Source: Acanthaster planci (taxonomy: Eukaryota > Echinodermata > Asteroidea > Valvatida > Acanthasteridae). From it: a stretch of 64,000 nucleotides of DNA. Made by a program: the position numbers and the translations under genes. The stretch is from positions 1,539,938 to 1,603,937 of the forward strand of contig NW_019091490.1 of assembly GCF_001949145.1 (NCBI RefSeq), read 5' to 3'. How positions within the stretch are numbered: position 1 is the first letter of the stretch; each line of letters starts with the position of its first letter. This document shows positions 47,136 to 59,766 of this stretch, one piece after another. Under the pieces are notes generated by a model. That model was given only the letters and a program-made list of their open reading frames with translations, was not told the origin of the DNA and searched no databases.

Positions 47136-47215
47136 ATGGATAGTGGACGAGAAAGTGACGGTGAAACTTGGTGCGAGCAATTTACATGGAGTTCGTCGAG
47201 CGAGACACCGCCAAC
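47136..47215 (+). other. Candidate first coding exon, unknown protein
   Basis: TTGCCATGG is a strong initiation context. The frame encodes MDSGRESDGETWCEQFTWSS followed by SSETPPT, an acidic, Ser-rich start, up to a donor-like AACT|GTAAAG at 47215/47216. Without splicing it would continue 13 more codons to a stop at 47253-47255. The frame is also open upstream to 46953. Composition looks like the start of an intracellular regulatory protein, but I do not recognise it. Confidence 0.25.
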
Positions 47216-47255
47216 TGTAAAGTTTCTCCCCCGAGCGCATTCCCTTCCAACATAG

Positions 47256-49946
47256 GCCTACTAAACGACCGTGAGCATATACATTTGCGTAGGGATGAAG
47301 TCGGGCCCAGGTATATTATAGCCCTTGGGCTCGACGCGTACGGGCTCGCGGGTGTCGAGGATCTGGGACCGAGCATTGCCCGCGGCCGTCCATCCTCGAA
47401 GGAGCCCGCTGGATTACGCCGTAACAGCACTGTTTCTTTCCGCCACCTCAAGCCCCGTAATCTGACTCAAAATTGACTTTCTTATTCTATTTGCAAGAGG
47501 GGAAGGCATATCGCTGTCATGAAAATAAAATGTGTCCGAATATGACACTGGCAAAATCCGTCTAATTAGGAAATTATTCATGGGATGTCAGACGAACTGG
47601 TGTTGGGCTTGTCCGCTAATGCCCTCCGCTACCGCCGTGGCATTATCCAACATTAGCGCCGGGGAAAAAAGTATTGGCTTTCAGCAATTTTGTGACGCTT
47701 GAACATGCAGTGGCTGTTTCAAACGCCGGGGAACCGGGAGGGGGGGTCGACTTACAAGACGACCCATTCTTTCCGCTTGGCTTGCATTTCAACCGAAGAT
47801 CCGTGGGCTGAATTGTGCCGGAGTGTTTTAGGGGGTAGATTAGGAGAGGGGGACATCCAACTCTTCCTACTTTGGGGTGCTTTCCCGCCAAGAAATCAGA
47901 AAAAGGGGGGACGGGACGATAATGTTCGACGGTAACCGGGTGGTTATGAAATCGCCTCGGGTGAAACCAGAGGGGGGCCATACCGCGTTTCGCGCATAAT
48001 TCCTCCGTCTGCAAATCCGGGGATCCGGCGGGGTTTTATCGTGATCCCTCCGCATATGTGCCGAGGCATTTTGGCAGCAGGCCACCCCGACTCTTTTGTC
48101 CGGGGCGCTCTCTCCCCGGCGGACCAGCTTCAATTTGTTTCGGATTCGCGGAGACTTTCCGGACGGCCGTTTTCTTTTACGTAAGTGGGATCCCGCTGAC
48201 GTGTTGCCGTGGATTTTTAGGGATAGCCGTGCTATGAAATAGACCCTGGCCGAATCAGCCACAACTGCAAATCCTATACGGTTATTTCTCCGGGGCTATG
48301 GGCCTGCGGGATCCGCCAGCTTTGCTGTGAGATTTTGCTATTTTCATTTCATTAATGTGAGATGTGTCAGTCCGTTTTTCCGAAGAATATTATCTTCGTG
48401 GACAGAGATGCTGACAGGTACCGTGCAATCAATACTTTGTCATTTCCACCCTATTGCAAGATGTTCTGAGACGAGAAAAAAAGATTGGAGATCACTACTC
48501 AATATATCGTGTTTCAAAAATTTGTGAACATTGACTACGATTCCCTCTTTAGTAAGATAAGAAATATTAACAGTGTTTTACCCTTTCTAGTCAGTCACAT
48601 TCTTACCCCATGCAAGAATGTCAAGCCCCGTCTTCCCCGTTTTTGTTTCTTATCCATTTTGGCCAGTCTGTACGCTTACTTTGGCCAAAATACTTTGAAA
48701 ATACTTCAGAGGTATCATTTTCGCCTCTCTAGTCCGAGTATGGCGTTGTGACTAACTCCAGCCACCGATACACAAGTACCATCGTGTTTCAAGTGAGTTC
48801 CTGTTGGATGCTCCGACTATAAACAAGTTCCAAAAGTTGAAGAGAAGTTTGTGCCCGGGCAACTCTTCGAAGCGTCAACTCTGGCCCGAATCGCCCTGCC
48901 CTGGAGAGCTTTCCATACTGTTTTCTGGCACCTCTGTCACATAGATGCAGGTGTCAAGTCGCCTCCCTGAATAGGCCCTTGAAGACGGCGTCGAGTGGGG
49001 CCGGTGGAGAGATATCCTGTTGCGGTCACTTCGCCTCGCGGTATACTCCCCCTTCTCGTCGAGTCGGCCCCGAAAGGAAAGGAGTTGCCCTCTATTTTAT
49101 TGCAAACAAGGAGAGGCGAAATCAATCGACACTGGCAAAGGGGGCCTGAAACCCAAGACTCCTTCTCCTGCCCAAGATGTTTCTCGCAAAAAGGGTGAGG
49201 GGGAAATGTTGGGCAGAGAGTGCAGCCGTTCCGCATGGGTGAAGGGGGAACGATCGGTATTAAGTGGGGGGAGTGAGACTGTGAGACTCGGGGCGGCAAG
49301 GCGTGAATGGACCGAGAGCACCACCCCGGTGTGTCGAGTAGCTTGCGACAGTCCGCTCAAGCCGACTTCGTGACCCGAACAGAAGAGGCGCGTCACCGCC
49401 TGCCGGCCACACGATGATTGGGGGGACATCTCCGGGGCATAACATTAACAACCACCAGTCAACCTCTGTGTCTCCCTTTTTTGTAATTTACTTTATGCGA
49501 AGGTACCTCCCCCAAGGAGTTGCAATAACTCTAGTCGTGACCAAGTAAAAAGAAATCGGAGAACCGAGATCTCGTCTCGCTCGCCCATGATCTTTTTCCC
49601 CAATCACAGCCCGATGTCGCCAGGTGACGTCGATGGCTACATGCACCGAGAGAGCCCCTCCAAAAAGGAAGAAAAATCTCAGGTCTGATTCATTTCAAGT
49701 GTCAGAAATGATAGCCGCTGAAGTTGCAAACATTTTTGTGTGCAGATGACCCGCTCGGGGGGGGGGTGATGTGGGGAAGAAAGTGCATCCCCCCCGCAAC
49801 CTCAACAGGCGGAGTAACGGGGCGAGAGGCACGTTCGTCGGCACGGCTCAAGAAGTGATAAACATCTCCGCGATCATCCGCCGGTCGTTTTGATGTGGGG
49901 GGAAAAAGACCGGCATCCGAAAAGTATCCTCGGAAGGATGTCCTTT
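47256..49946. other. Non-coding, several CpG-rich stop-poor patches
   Basis: GC-rich patches at 47320-47460, 47990-48180, 48950-49400 and 49740-49930 carry overlapping frames on both strands with no known domains. At 47560-47600 CTAATTAGGAAATTATTCAT is a homeodomain-type AT-rich sequence and could be regulatory. Confidence 0.45.
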
Positions 49947-49972
49947 AAAAAAAAAATCCGGATTTTTTTTTT
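49947..49972. repeat. Perfect 26-bp palindrome A10-TCCGGA-T10
   Basis: Ten A, TCCGGA, ten T: an exact self-complementary sequence. It could extrude as a cruciform or form a strong RNA hairpin. Confidence 0.95.
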
Positions 49973-50214
49973 CAGGGGACGCAGTTGTTTTTAGACGTGA
50001 CGGTAAATAAAACAACATTTAGGGCATCGTGTTGACGACTTGGGGGATATATATATGGCGCGACTGAGTCGTTAAAATCTCTCTGAGTGGATTTCTTCAC
50101 AAACGATAGACATTATGTTGTCATTCAGTTAACAGTTCATGATTACAGGTGTCCTACATCCTCTGTCAACAGCGCATGCTCTTTCATCATAACACTGAAG
50201 TGCCTTGCAGTTCT
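49973..50214. other. Short interval with TATA-like sequence
   Basis: GGGATATATATATGGCGCG at about 50044-50062 follows the CpG-rich patch ending near 49930, an arrangement possible for a TATA promoter. No downstream exon is recognised. Confidence 0.2.
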
Positions 50215-50545
50215 TTTTCTTTAACACTTGTAGTGTTGCAAACCTGGACTTTGATTCCAACTCCCTACCACGGACCGTCTTCACAGGAAAGCCTTATTCT
50301 CTCTAATTTGTGAAATGGGGTGGTGCCAGTCTATTTTGGTTTCCACACCTGACTTTCACCATCTTTTACTAGTTGCTTTAAACATGTTGGTGTAATTAAT
50401 CACAGATTTGATATTATTAATTAGTATAAATCACATGAATGTATGATTAACTTTTGTTATTTGCTTTCATTTTTACCGACAGGTTCCCAGAATAAACAAG
50501 CTTACCTCGGTTTCAATTCAATATGGCCTACTTGTAAGGCGAATT
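50215..50545 (+). repeat. Dispersed repeat family R1, copy B
   Basis: Shared blocks with copies A and C: TCACAGGAAAGCC (50281-50293), GGTGGTGCCAG (50319-50329), a TTTCCACACCTGACTTTCA stretch, ACTAGTTGCTTTAAACATG, TTGCTTTCATTTTT near 50461, and a tail CCTCGGTTTCAATTCAATAT followed by GGCC (to 50528). GATTCCAACTCCC at about 50249 sits where copy A has its B-box-like GTTCGAATCC. Confidence 0.55.
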
Positions 50546-50848
50546 AGCGGGCCGCGTTTTCGACTCTCTCTCCCGCTGCCTATTCGAGGTTCTACGAGAA
50601 ACAGCGACACCAATGGAGTGCACATTTCAGCAGCAACCAATCCAGCCAGTGCCGAAGATGCATGTCATGTTGCGGCCATCACGCTCCTAGACCTCATGTT
50701 CTTTGGGAGTTCTAAAGGAAAATAATGCGGTATTCAGTTCAATGGACAGACCGATTGTAGGTTCGCGTGACTCCAAATTTAAATTAACAGCATGGGTGTT
50801 TCAAGAATGTACACGTATTCACGTGAACAAATTCTGATTGTGGATTTT

Positions 50849-51682
50849 CAGGGGCGGATCAAGGCATTTTATGGGGGGGGTCGGACCCCTCAGATTTTGT
50901 TTTATGTCCGATTGTTACAGACAGGCTGATGTATAACGATATACTAACCCTTTGGACCTCATGTTTTTTATCATTAGCATAATTGTTGATGGGCCTATTA
51001 TTTCATTCTTTTTTAGTGTGACAGAGGAGAGTTCCCCCAACCCCCGAGAACCTGCGCCTGACGTTTCATAATCAAAGACAACAGGGTCACGTTTGACAAT
51101 CGTGTACAAAACATTATGATGAGGGGTCCTCAAAACTTTGATGTTTCAGCAAAAGAGCAACAATAGAGGATTCCACGGTTGTGGGAATTTATACAAAGGT
51201 GTTTGTGATTGTGCAGGTGCATCTGTTTACATGCGGGACTTCATTTTGTTTCGAATGATAATAATACGATGTAGTTTTGTAGCGCATTCCAGTAACCGTT
51301 GCGCACTCGATGAACTTCACACTGTGTTACCCTCGAAAGGGAGTTTTCGGGAAACTCCCTGTCCCCGCAGGGCCGATGCAACGGGAGACAGGGTCCAGGC
51401 AACTTATTCAACTGTCAAGAACAGAAGACTCTCAAATACCCCTACACCTACTGGCAGATGGGGCCAATAGAGGGGGGGTGGGCGGCGTATTTTTTTTTAA
51501 TATGATGATAAACAAGCGGTTTTGAGACGATTAAATTTATCTTTCTTTCCCTTAGCGAACAAAAAGACCCCCTTTCAATTTAGACTCAACCCTCAGAAAG
51601 ACCATGACAGGTTACACAAAGAAATTCTACAAATCTTTTCCTCCCTATACCCCCGAAACTTGTGAGCCTGGGTCCGCCCCTT
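50849..51682. mobile_element. Probable hAT-like non-autonomous transposon, 834 bp
   Basis: The left end CAGGGGCGGATCAAGGC followed by a G8 run (50873-50880) is mirrored at the right end, where the reverse complement reads AAGGGGCGGACCCAGGC followed by a GGGGG-containing stretch. CAGGGGCGGATCCAG-type ends are known for hAT-family MITEs in invertebrates. I could not find an 8-bp target-site duplication; the flanks are TGGATTTT and CATCTCCA. The interior has frames of up to 110 codons, none transposase-like. The ends could alternatively be two unrelated fragments. Confidence 0.55.
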
Positions 51683-54600
51683 CATCTCCAACCATCTGAA
51701 TCTTCTCAGATACTTAAGCTGATGTGACATAAAGAAAAAAGAAACCGAGTCTGAAAAAAGTCCTCTATCGTGGCTCCCCGTCTAGCCTCCACTATTCGTC
51801 TAGCGTTCTTGTCTCACGAGTCCAAGTTGCTCTTAAGACACCACGTATATCTTGCATGACATCGGCAAAACAGCAAGGACAGACAGAGAGAAACAAACAG
51901 AATTTATTTGAAGATACCCCCAAATAGAAATGACCAGAGGAGAACATTTTAAACGCTCCAAAACGACTTGGGCTAAACTAAGAGCAATTACAGTGAGACA
52001 ATAAAGCAAAAACTCCTGTTGACTTGAACACCTACATAAACAGCGACTGCATACCCCTAAAACAGCTCTGTGTCTACAAAGGAAAGATAATGGGCAGTGA
52101 CACCTGAATCCGTCGTAAAGGAAGGATAGGGTTGTTGTGGAATTATAGAATTTGGAGTTCAATCAATCACGATGGCACATTATCACAGCACCGTGAAAAA
52201 ACTGCTTTACGACCGTGAAGATGTCACGTCTTACCCCCGCTATAAAAACAGTCGTAAACCCCGTGTGCCTGCTCTCGTCCGGGCCCATATTTTACGCATT
52301 TTTATTTGAATTCCGCAGATAATGAAGCCACCCTTTTATAGCATTAATTGCGCGAAACAACCTGGCCTCATACCAGGGTTGGCACGCCAGTCGGGTCTCG
52401 TACCACGGCGCGTAATTGGCGGCAGTTTGATGGCGGGTACGTGACAACCGGCCCGTTAGCCGTTTTATAAGCAAAATATTTGCGCAGTGTGGAGGTATGG
52501 TTCTCGGTTTGGTAAGTTCCGCCCGTTAGACATTCCACAACGCTGAGGTTTTTGTTGTAATCTTTCCATGAACCTTTTATTGACTCATTTAGTTGCACTG
52601 TAATATGTTAAACGTTAGCTTATCACTAAATAAGGCAAGGGTGAAAGGCAAAAGACAAATCCTTTATCTTTTATTCCAGATGTGTACTTTCCGTACACAT
52701 TTTTATAACTTTAACGTGGACACCCCTCTCATCAAGAGCTTATTAGATCCACATTAGCTACATCTGCTCCTGGTCAAACTTTGATTTTCATTTGTATCTT
52801 ATTTGGCAAAAAAGATTAAATGTAAATTTCTCAAAATCCGACTTAGTATAGCCAGTTAATGTCGGGTTTTCCTTCCGGAAAAAGCTGCTGAGGGCGGTTT
52901 TGTTTTTTGCAAATTCTTCAACCTTACAATTTATTTCTAGTGCCCGTGAAATATGTAGGGAGGCACAACTCTTGAATTTATAGGCTTTAGTATTTTTATC
53001 CTTTTACCCTGAGTGCATCTGGTCAGCCGTTTTTCAACTGCCTTGGTAAAAAATTTTGGCGCGTCCAGACGTCAACCGGTCCATAGGTCCATAGGGTGTA
53101 TCTAGGCGTCACTAGTAGCCATGTTGGTTTTTTGCCAAATGTTTCGATACGAAAGAGTAATTAGTTGGCATTTTGTAACCTTATCTCTATTTTAAGTGTG
53201 ATGTGGCTCCCTGGCAGATCGGTTTACCCAGACAAAGGAGTCTTTGTTTTTTAGTATATTCTGTGGGCTCCCCAAGGCAATTCTAATTACTCAAGAAAGG
53301 CATTTCTGGATTATCTTAGTAGCTTCGTCCGCGTGTACGATCGTCTTCTGCGCTCTGACTGAACCAAGTACGACACGTTAGTACGTCCACCGCGGAAATG
53401 AAAAAAAGGATTTTTTTAAAACGAGTGTACATGTCATCCGGCGACAAGTGGTTGAAAGTCATGATTCCAACTCGAAAAATTTTGGGATAACAGCAACTTG
53501 TTTCTTTTTACGCACCTCAAATAAATGAACTGCATGTACCTCAAACAGTTGAATTTCAAATAAACATAATTGTTCTCGCTTTACATTACGCACCGGTTAA
53601 TTAGTCATTTCACTTGACTGGTTACTCATCCTTTGTGTCAACAGAGGGCGCTGTATGTAAACATCAGCGACGGCACCTGTCGTTGACTATATGATCTTTT
53701 CTGCCTGAGTTTAAAGGGGACTTGCGAAATCGAGTATGTTTTCGACATCTCCAGGCCGTCACAGCGTGATTCGGGAGATCCGGATCTGTCGGCAAAACAG
53801 TTACGCGGCACACTACAACGCCCTCTCCAGCACGCAAAACAGTTAGACCACCATCGCGTATTACACAGACCTGTCAACATTGTTACGGGTCATTGAAAAA
53901 CATTAAGCCACAATCAGCCGTGCCGGAAAGTCTTCAATTTTCCAAATCGGTTGAACATTTCCCCAATTTCCCGCGTTTCCTGGTGCAGTTGTTGGGGGCT
54001 CCAAACGATAGTCTATCCAGCTCCGTGTGGGTGGCTGACCAAGCGTGTATCTATGCCGGCTGGGGTCGTATAGTACTTTTTTTTGCCCCGGCCTATCTTT
54101 TAAAAATGCTTGTTGAATGCTGGTGGTGGTGGTGGGGGGGGGATACGCTCACACACAGTGGAAGGTTGGAATCGAATGATTAATCAATAGTCAATCACAA
54201 GTAGTATCAACCAGCAAAACAAGGTCAAATGCGACGGACATACAAAGGGAGGAATGAGCAATGAGTGCTCGCGTTTAAAGCAAAGTAAGCTCATGAACAG
54301 ACAGAAGAAAACAGCATGTGTAATTGCAAGGTGTGACTGCAAATCGAATAGGCTAAATACGGCCATCGGCATATCAGATCTAGAATGCGTCAGTGTGAGA
54401 AACGAACCGTCCCTTGGTACAATTTTTTCTCTTTAGGCGGATGAGCTGAGAGATATATTTCTTAAACTGATGAATGGAAGCAAAGAGTAATGGCAGACCA
54501 AGTGTCATTAATAGGGCCAAGTGCGATCATCAGCCACTAATAGTCAACAGGTGGTCGCTGATTGAGCTGGGCCTCGTTTGGACCATTTTGTTTGGGAGTC

Positions 54601-57600
54601 CTCCTTGCAAGTGAACCAACTTGAATTCAAAGGGTTTGCGATAGAGTAAACAACCAGGTGGCTAATTAAAATGCTGCCCTCTGGTGATGGGTGAGTACGG
54701 TTAACGCCTCTTCATCATGCATCCGGTGAACAAAGCGACCCAAAAAATCGAGACAGGGAATGGCTTGTGGTGCATGTCCCGCCATTTTGTTCGGGTTCTT
54801 TCAAGAGAGGGCGGTAAAACTGCTGACATCGGGCTAGCGCAAGTCAAAATCAATTCGAAGCTACGGTAGCCTACGGTTGCAGGCTAGTGCATGGGCCCGA
54901 TGTGGCCTGCGCGGTCCAAATCACGATTTGCACGCTCTCAAAATATCTCCCCTATCAGAGCAGTTTGTGGCCCACGGTCTGGAGAGTTTTTAAATGAAAA
55001 GGGGCAGTCATTATTAGGACGGCTAGCAGCTATTTCTGAGAAATTTGAATAAAACCGAACCCTTCAAATGGTTCTATAATAGTAATAACCTGTAGCATTA
55101 TTTTTCAAAATGGCGATAGTCGTCACAACTATTTTTCGGGGGGATTCACCTTTTGCTGGAAGTCTCTTCAAAATCATCAGCAACACACCGAAATTAAAAA
55201 GACGAAGAAAGATGAGGAAATAAGCTTTCATTTGGCATGTGTCTTTAACACCCAAGAAACTTGGGAGTATTTTTCCTGATTTGGGGAAGTGGGGTTACGT
55301 TATCGCCGTTGTCCATGGGTAGCTTACTGCTCTGCAACCCTACACCAAACCTCTAGCGTATTTATATTGGAACCACCAGGCTGGGAGATCGCTGCCGGGA
55401 GCCCGTTTCTGGCACGGGCGGTGTCACGACCCTTTCCACGGCACGGATTGAGGAGGAAATTGGGGGCATTAGGTCCTCTCGTTTCGGAGTTTTCCTGATG
55501 GCTTGTCGGTTTCCTACCCACATGCCTCCAGGGCACGGCTACGTTACCGCGAAACAAAGCCTCGGCTAAAATGAGATAGTTTTGTACAATCTTAGAAGAA
55601 TTCTTATTATCAACTTTTCAGTCCGTCGAAATAGATTTTTTGTGGGGAAAAGTCTTGCATTTGTTGAAGTTCTGAGGAAAGTCTTCTTGTAATTTTGGAA
55701 TGGGCGCACACTTCCCCGGATAGAATGGAAACAGGACAGCAGTGCTAAGCTGACTGAGGCAGGGTATCTCCAACAATATCCCCGCATCGGTTACCTTGCA
55801 CAAGTTATCTTACTTTGCCGCATCAGGATCACACGATGCACATTCTGTCCCATGTGCAAAATATAGGCCTGGTCTCCCGACGTCTCTATGGTGGCCATTG
55901 GATTCGATGGCTCTTACGATGGTCGATTAAGCATCGGATGATGACCATTTAGTCCGTACCATTTGAAAAAAAAAGTAGGCCTACGAACAGACTTCAAGCA
56001 GCAAGGTCTATGCCAGAGACGACGTATATTTCGCTTTTTTAGAGGCTCAAAGCGATTGGGAATGTCGAAAAAACGTCTTTATAGACCCGTCTCACTTTGC
56101 CTACAATTTGTACGGGTGGCCAAAGTTTGCAGAAAATCCCCCTTTTGTATGTTTTAAATTTTACCTAAATTTGTTCTTCCCATTAATTTCAAGAGGGTTG
56201 TATTTTCACTTAGTATTCAGTAATGTATGTACTATATTCTGGTGTTTTGATAACATACTTTGGGATTTTGTTTAACACTTTGCCAATCATTCTTTTATTT
56301 TTGTAGTGAAAAGCACAGCTTTGACATAAATAGAACGGACCTCATTTACCACTGACTGCTATCGAATTAAAGTTTAACAGACTACTTGGAAATGGCAAGT
56401 ACTTCATCAAACCGGCAAGGCGCTGTATACACATAAAATTGTCGTTTTTAGTGCATTCACTGTTCTATCTTGTGTGTATGAAAGTGATGAATTCTCATGC
56501 GGCAACCCACAACCATGTGATCAACTAACGAAGAAAACGATCATGCTAAGAATGTGAGAAACGATAAATATGAGGCAAGAAATAAGGATAAAATCAGCTG
56601 TAACAATGTGTTCATCGGTCGCCCGGGTCGGCGAAAAGTGTAGATTTGGTGATACCTCCTTGAAAGTCCCAGTGAGTGATCGACTAATCGGATAATCGAA
56701 CCCAGGAAGTAATCGAGGGTTTCGCCATTTGCGTCGGTCAGCGCGGAGGGCCGTTTTGCACAGGGGCGCTGTGCTGTCGACGCACTTACTGTAACACTCG
56801 GCCGAGAGATGTGATAGGGGGTGGTATCCCTGCCTCTATCCGTGGCCAAAAAAGATTCGAGAGTAATTGCAGAGAGAGAAGGGGAAAGTGAGAAGGCACT
56901 CCGGTTTGGGTGAACCGTACTACGGGTGGCCCTCGCTTCCTACGGGAAATAGTTCTTGACGGACCGTGATTATGCCGACAGTGGTCGGCTAGCACGGCTC
57001 AAATGGCGCGCCACCAGCGTCTTCCTGTAACATTATCCACCGTGCGCCTAGCACTTTGTCATCGGCGAAGTTCCCAACAATGTTCAGCAAGCCAATAGTT
57101 ATCATTTATCCATTGTTCAGGGCCGCTAGTGGCCAGCACGGGTGCGCACAACATGAATTACAAGCATCTAACTCCAATAATTAAAATGAAAGAAATAATG
57201 ACAAGGACGGAGATAGAAGGGCAAAAAGTGGGGACAGTGCGAGATTCTTTACCAGATTTTTTTGCTCTCCCCTTACTGCGCGGGAAAAGAAAAGGCGAAC
57301 CATATCGTCTGCCGAATTTCGAGGGGCTTTTGGAGCGGTTATGCGATACGCTAGATAATAATGTGCCGGCTGATGGCGTTCGTTCCGAATGCTATTCACT
57401 GGTTCATTGTCGGTGGGTGTAGCGTTTTTTTTTTCCACACCGATCATTTTTCATAATGGGCACTATCCCCGACCGAAATGAAAAAAATAATAATAATAAT
57501 GATAAAGCGAACCCCGAGAGAGACTGCACTGGAGCGCTTCTACCCCGGCAATCCGGTCGGTTTATTTTTCCAAGGGGACTCGCTGTAGAGACAATCCTCC

Positions 57601-57929
57601 CTTACACGGTGGTGATGTAATAAACGCAGTGAAATATTCAGGTCACTCATCATTAAGTGTGCCTGTCCGTTTCATCTCCTGAGCGCCTCATGAATGTTAA
57701 ATCATTCAACTTGGACCCACTTCAGTGCCGCGATTTATATTCATCGGTGTATCAGCTTTCTGCGACCCTCAGCTTTGACACCCATACGCCCGCTCCAGAA
57801 GCAATCGTACTGTTCAGAACCTCCGACTTGATTAAAGTTATTGTGATGATGGACAAGATTTATTCACACCGACTACACAGTTATTTGGAGATGTAAAGTA
57901 ACACCATAAAACGTACGCACTAGATGACA
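51683..57929. other. Long non-coding stretch
   Basis: No recognisable gene in 6.2 kb. Points of note: paired E-boxes CAGGTG and homeodomain-like cores at 54430-54690, ending in an ATG followed by a consensus donor ATGG|GTGAGT at about 54687; a reverse-strand YY1-like CCGCCATTTTG at about 54780; G9 at 54134-54142; an AAT microsatellite at about 57484-57500. A 97-codon frame at 57129-57422 and a 79-codon frame at 57657-57896 have no known domain. Confidence 0.5.
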
Positions 57930-58085
57930 AACCTTTAATTTAAAATTTTAAATCACTTCACAAAACCGTATCAATCAATTAAGGAACCATCAAAACAAGC
58001 ACCATCTTATATACCCAACTCACCAACACACCTCAAACGAAACGATTAAAAGTTAACATCATTAACCATCAACCCAAACTGTCTG
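57930..58085. other. G-depleted, A/C-rich tract
   Basis: Over about 150 bases this strand has only about seven G but many A and C. Such strand asymmetry is unlike the flanks. Possible sources are a diverged tandem repeat, a mitochondrial insertion, or the A-rich part of a retroposon. I see no periodicity and no recognised coding. Confidence 0.5.
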
Positions 58086-59214
58086 ATGTTTTCTTGATGA
58101 GGTGACTGACTCATAAACCACTGAACTAAACTAACAAGATTCCCACGGCTTCTGAGTTGTATAGTTGTCACCCCATTCACAGCAGCAATGTAATTTTTTT
58201 TTTCAAATCATCCGCACAGTTGCAAAAAACAGGGAGTTCTCAGACAAACACGCTGAAAAATCTGCCACGTACTGGTAACAGGACTGTGGCTTCGGCCAAG
58301 AACTGCATGCTCTTTTTCCCCCTACTTCACCACTATGCCGTTTTTATTTTAAGAAATCCACACATTTACTGTAGAAATCCGATATTTGCCAAACACCCCC
58401 CGAACTGCTAACCCAACTCGCTGACGGATTTACTTCCAAATCCCCGGGCCCGTTTGATTTTTTTTCTTCTTTCGGGGAGTGGAGGGGGGGGGCTACTGAG
58501 ACAACTAAATATAAAACAGAAACTTGGAGGTAATTTTGTTTTGAGTCGGCTAATTACGGTGAGCCCTCTGTAGTAGGCCAAACGGGAAATTGCAACCATG
58601 CAGCGAGGAGAGCCAACAGACGCGTCCTGGACGTGACGCATGAAGTCGGTGGGTAGCGGTGCTGAAACACGCTCATGACCAAAAGTGCCGTGAACGAGTC
58701 TCACACCCTAACTATGGGCTCTCCTATTTCACAGTGCAACTTATCGTTGAGTATGCGTCAATCTTCAAATTCGGGGTCCAGTCCCTGTTACAAGTTTAGA
58801 ACGCATTCTTTAATTTCCAAGAGTGACTCAGTAACACAAAATTACCTGCCAAACAAATGGAAATGCTTTGACATGAATTTCAGTGACATATCTCTTGTCA
58901 ATTATACCTTGACAGAAAAGCGTCACACGTCGGACCCTCTAATTAATTGAGCGATTATGGCTGGCACGCCAACAGTTGGTTTTAGGCTACAAAACTGCAA
59001 AACGTAGGCACAGATCTGTGCTGATAGAACGAGCACAAAGTTAAGGTACAATGTCAATTTAAGGTATGGCACAGGTAAGTTAGACAATTTTGGACGCTAA
59101 AGGTGATGGATATATCTGACCTTCATATCTACGTCGCTTCCCTGGTGACACAGTTACACTTGCCGACGCATCTCCACTTTGACCTCTGAGGTTATGAGCT
59201 GAAACATGCCCGCC
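58086..59214. other. Non-coding stretch
   Basis: G9 at about 58484-58492. GCACAG|GTAAGTTAG at about 59080-59090 is a strong donor-like sequence without a defined exon. Nothing else recognised. Confidence 0.5.
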
Positions 59215-59405
59215 TTTGTATATAGACCTTGTTCACGAGGAAGCCATTTCTGATATTGTTCTGCGAATTAATCATATTCAGTGTAATCTGTTAAATGGAG
59301 TGGTGCCAGATTGTTTGGGTTCAAAGCCTCACTTTCAGTTTTTTTTTAAAGTGTGGCTTAAAACATCTAGATACCGTTCATCAGGAATTTCGAATTATTC
59401 TTAAC
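59215..59405 (+). repeat. Dispersed repeat family R1, copy C (partial)
   Basis: Shares TCACGAGGAAGCC (59233-59245), AATGGAGTGGTGCCAG (to about 59309), CCTCACTTTCAG and a GTGTGGCTTAAAACAT block with copies A and B, in the same order. The tail block ending in AATATGGCC is not found, so the copy is truncated or diverged. Confidence 0.5.
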
Positions 59406-59646
59406 GTGAATTATTTTCATGCGGTGGTCTCCCAAAATGAAAAGTTAATCGTTCTTTGAATTCAAGATATGTCCACACGATGAAAACAGTCTGTTTCAGT
59501 GACAGTAACTTTGAGCCATTAAATGGAATACTTGTACAAAGCAGGCTTCGAATTACAATCAAGTTTTTTCCTTCGATTATAAGAAAAACAAAGAAAGGGG
59601 TCGACCTTTAAATTTGGAGTATTTTTATAGTTTGACATTTTTCTAA

Positions 59647-59766
59647 TCAGCGAAACAATCCAATCCGCCTGACGCACACTAGGCCTGTGGTTTTGCTTTC
59701 ATCCCACGTGACCACAGAACATTTTTCTAATTTGCAGACGAGATTCGTAAAAATGTCAGCCGCCAT
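59647..59766 (-). CDS. Candidate first coding exon starting at a YY1 site, unknown protein
   Basis: On the minus strand GAAAATGGCGGCTGAC combines the YY1 consensus AAnATGGCGGC with an initiation codon, a pattern of many animal first exons. The 39-codon frame begins MAADIFTNLVCKLEKCSVVT and reads on to a stop; a splice donor somewhere before the stop is possible but not clear. The adjacent promoter-type sites (59695-59935) lie partly downstream of the ATG on this strand and partly upstream. I recognise no family. Confidence 0.25.
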   Translation of the reverse strand: MAADIFTNLVCKLEKCSVVTWDESKTTGLVCVRRIGLFR

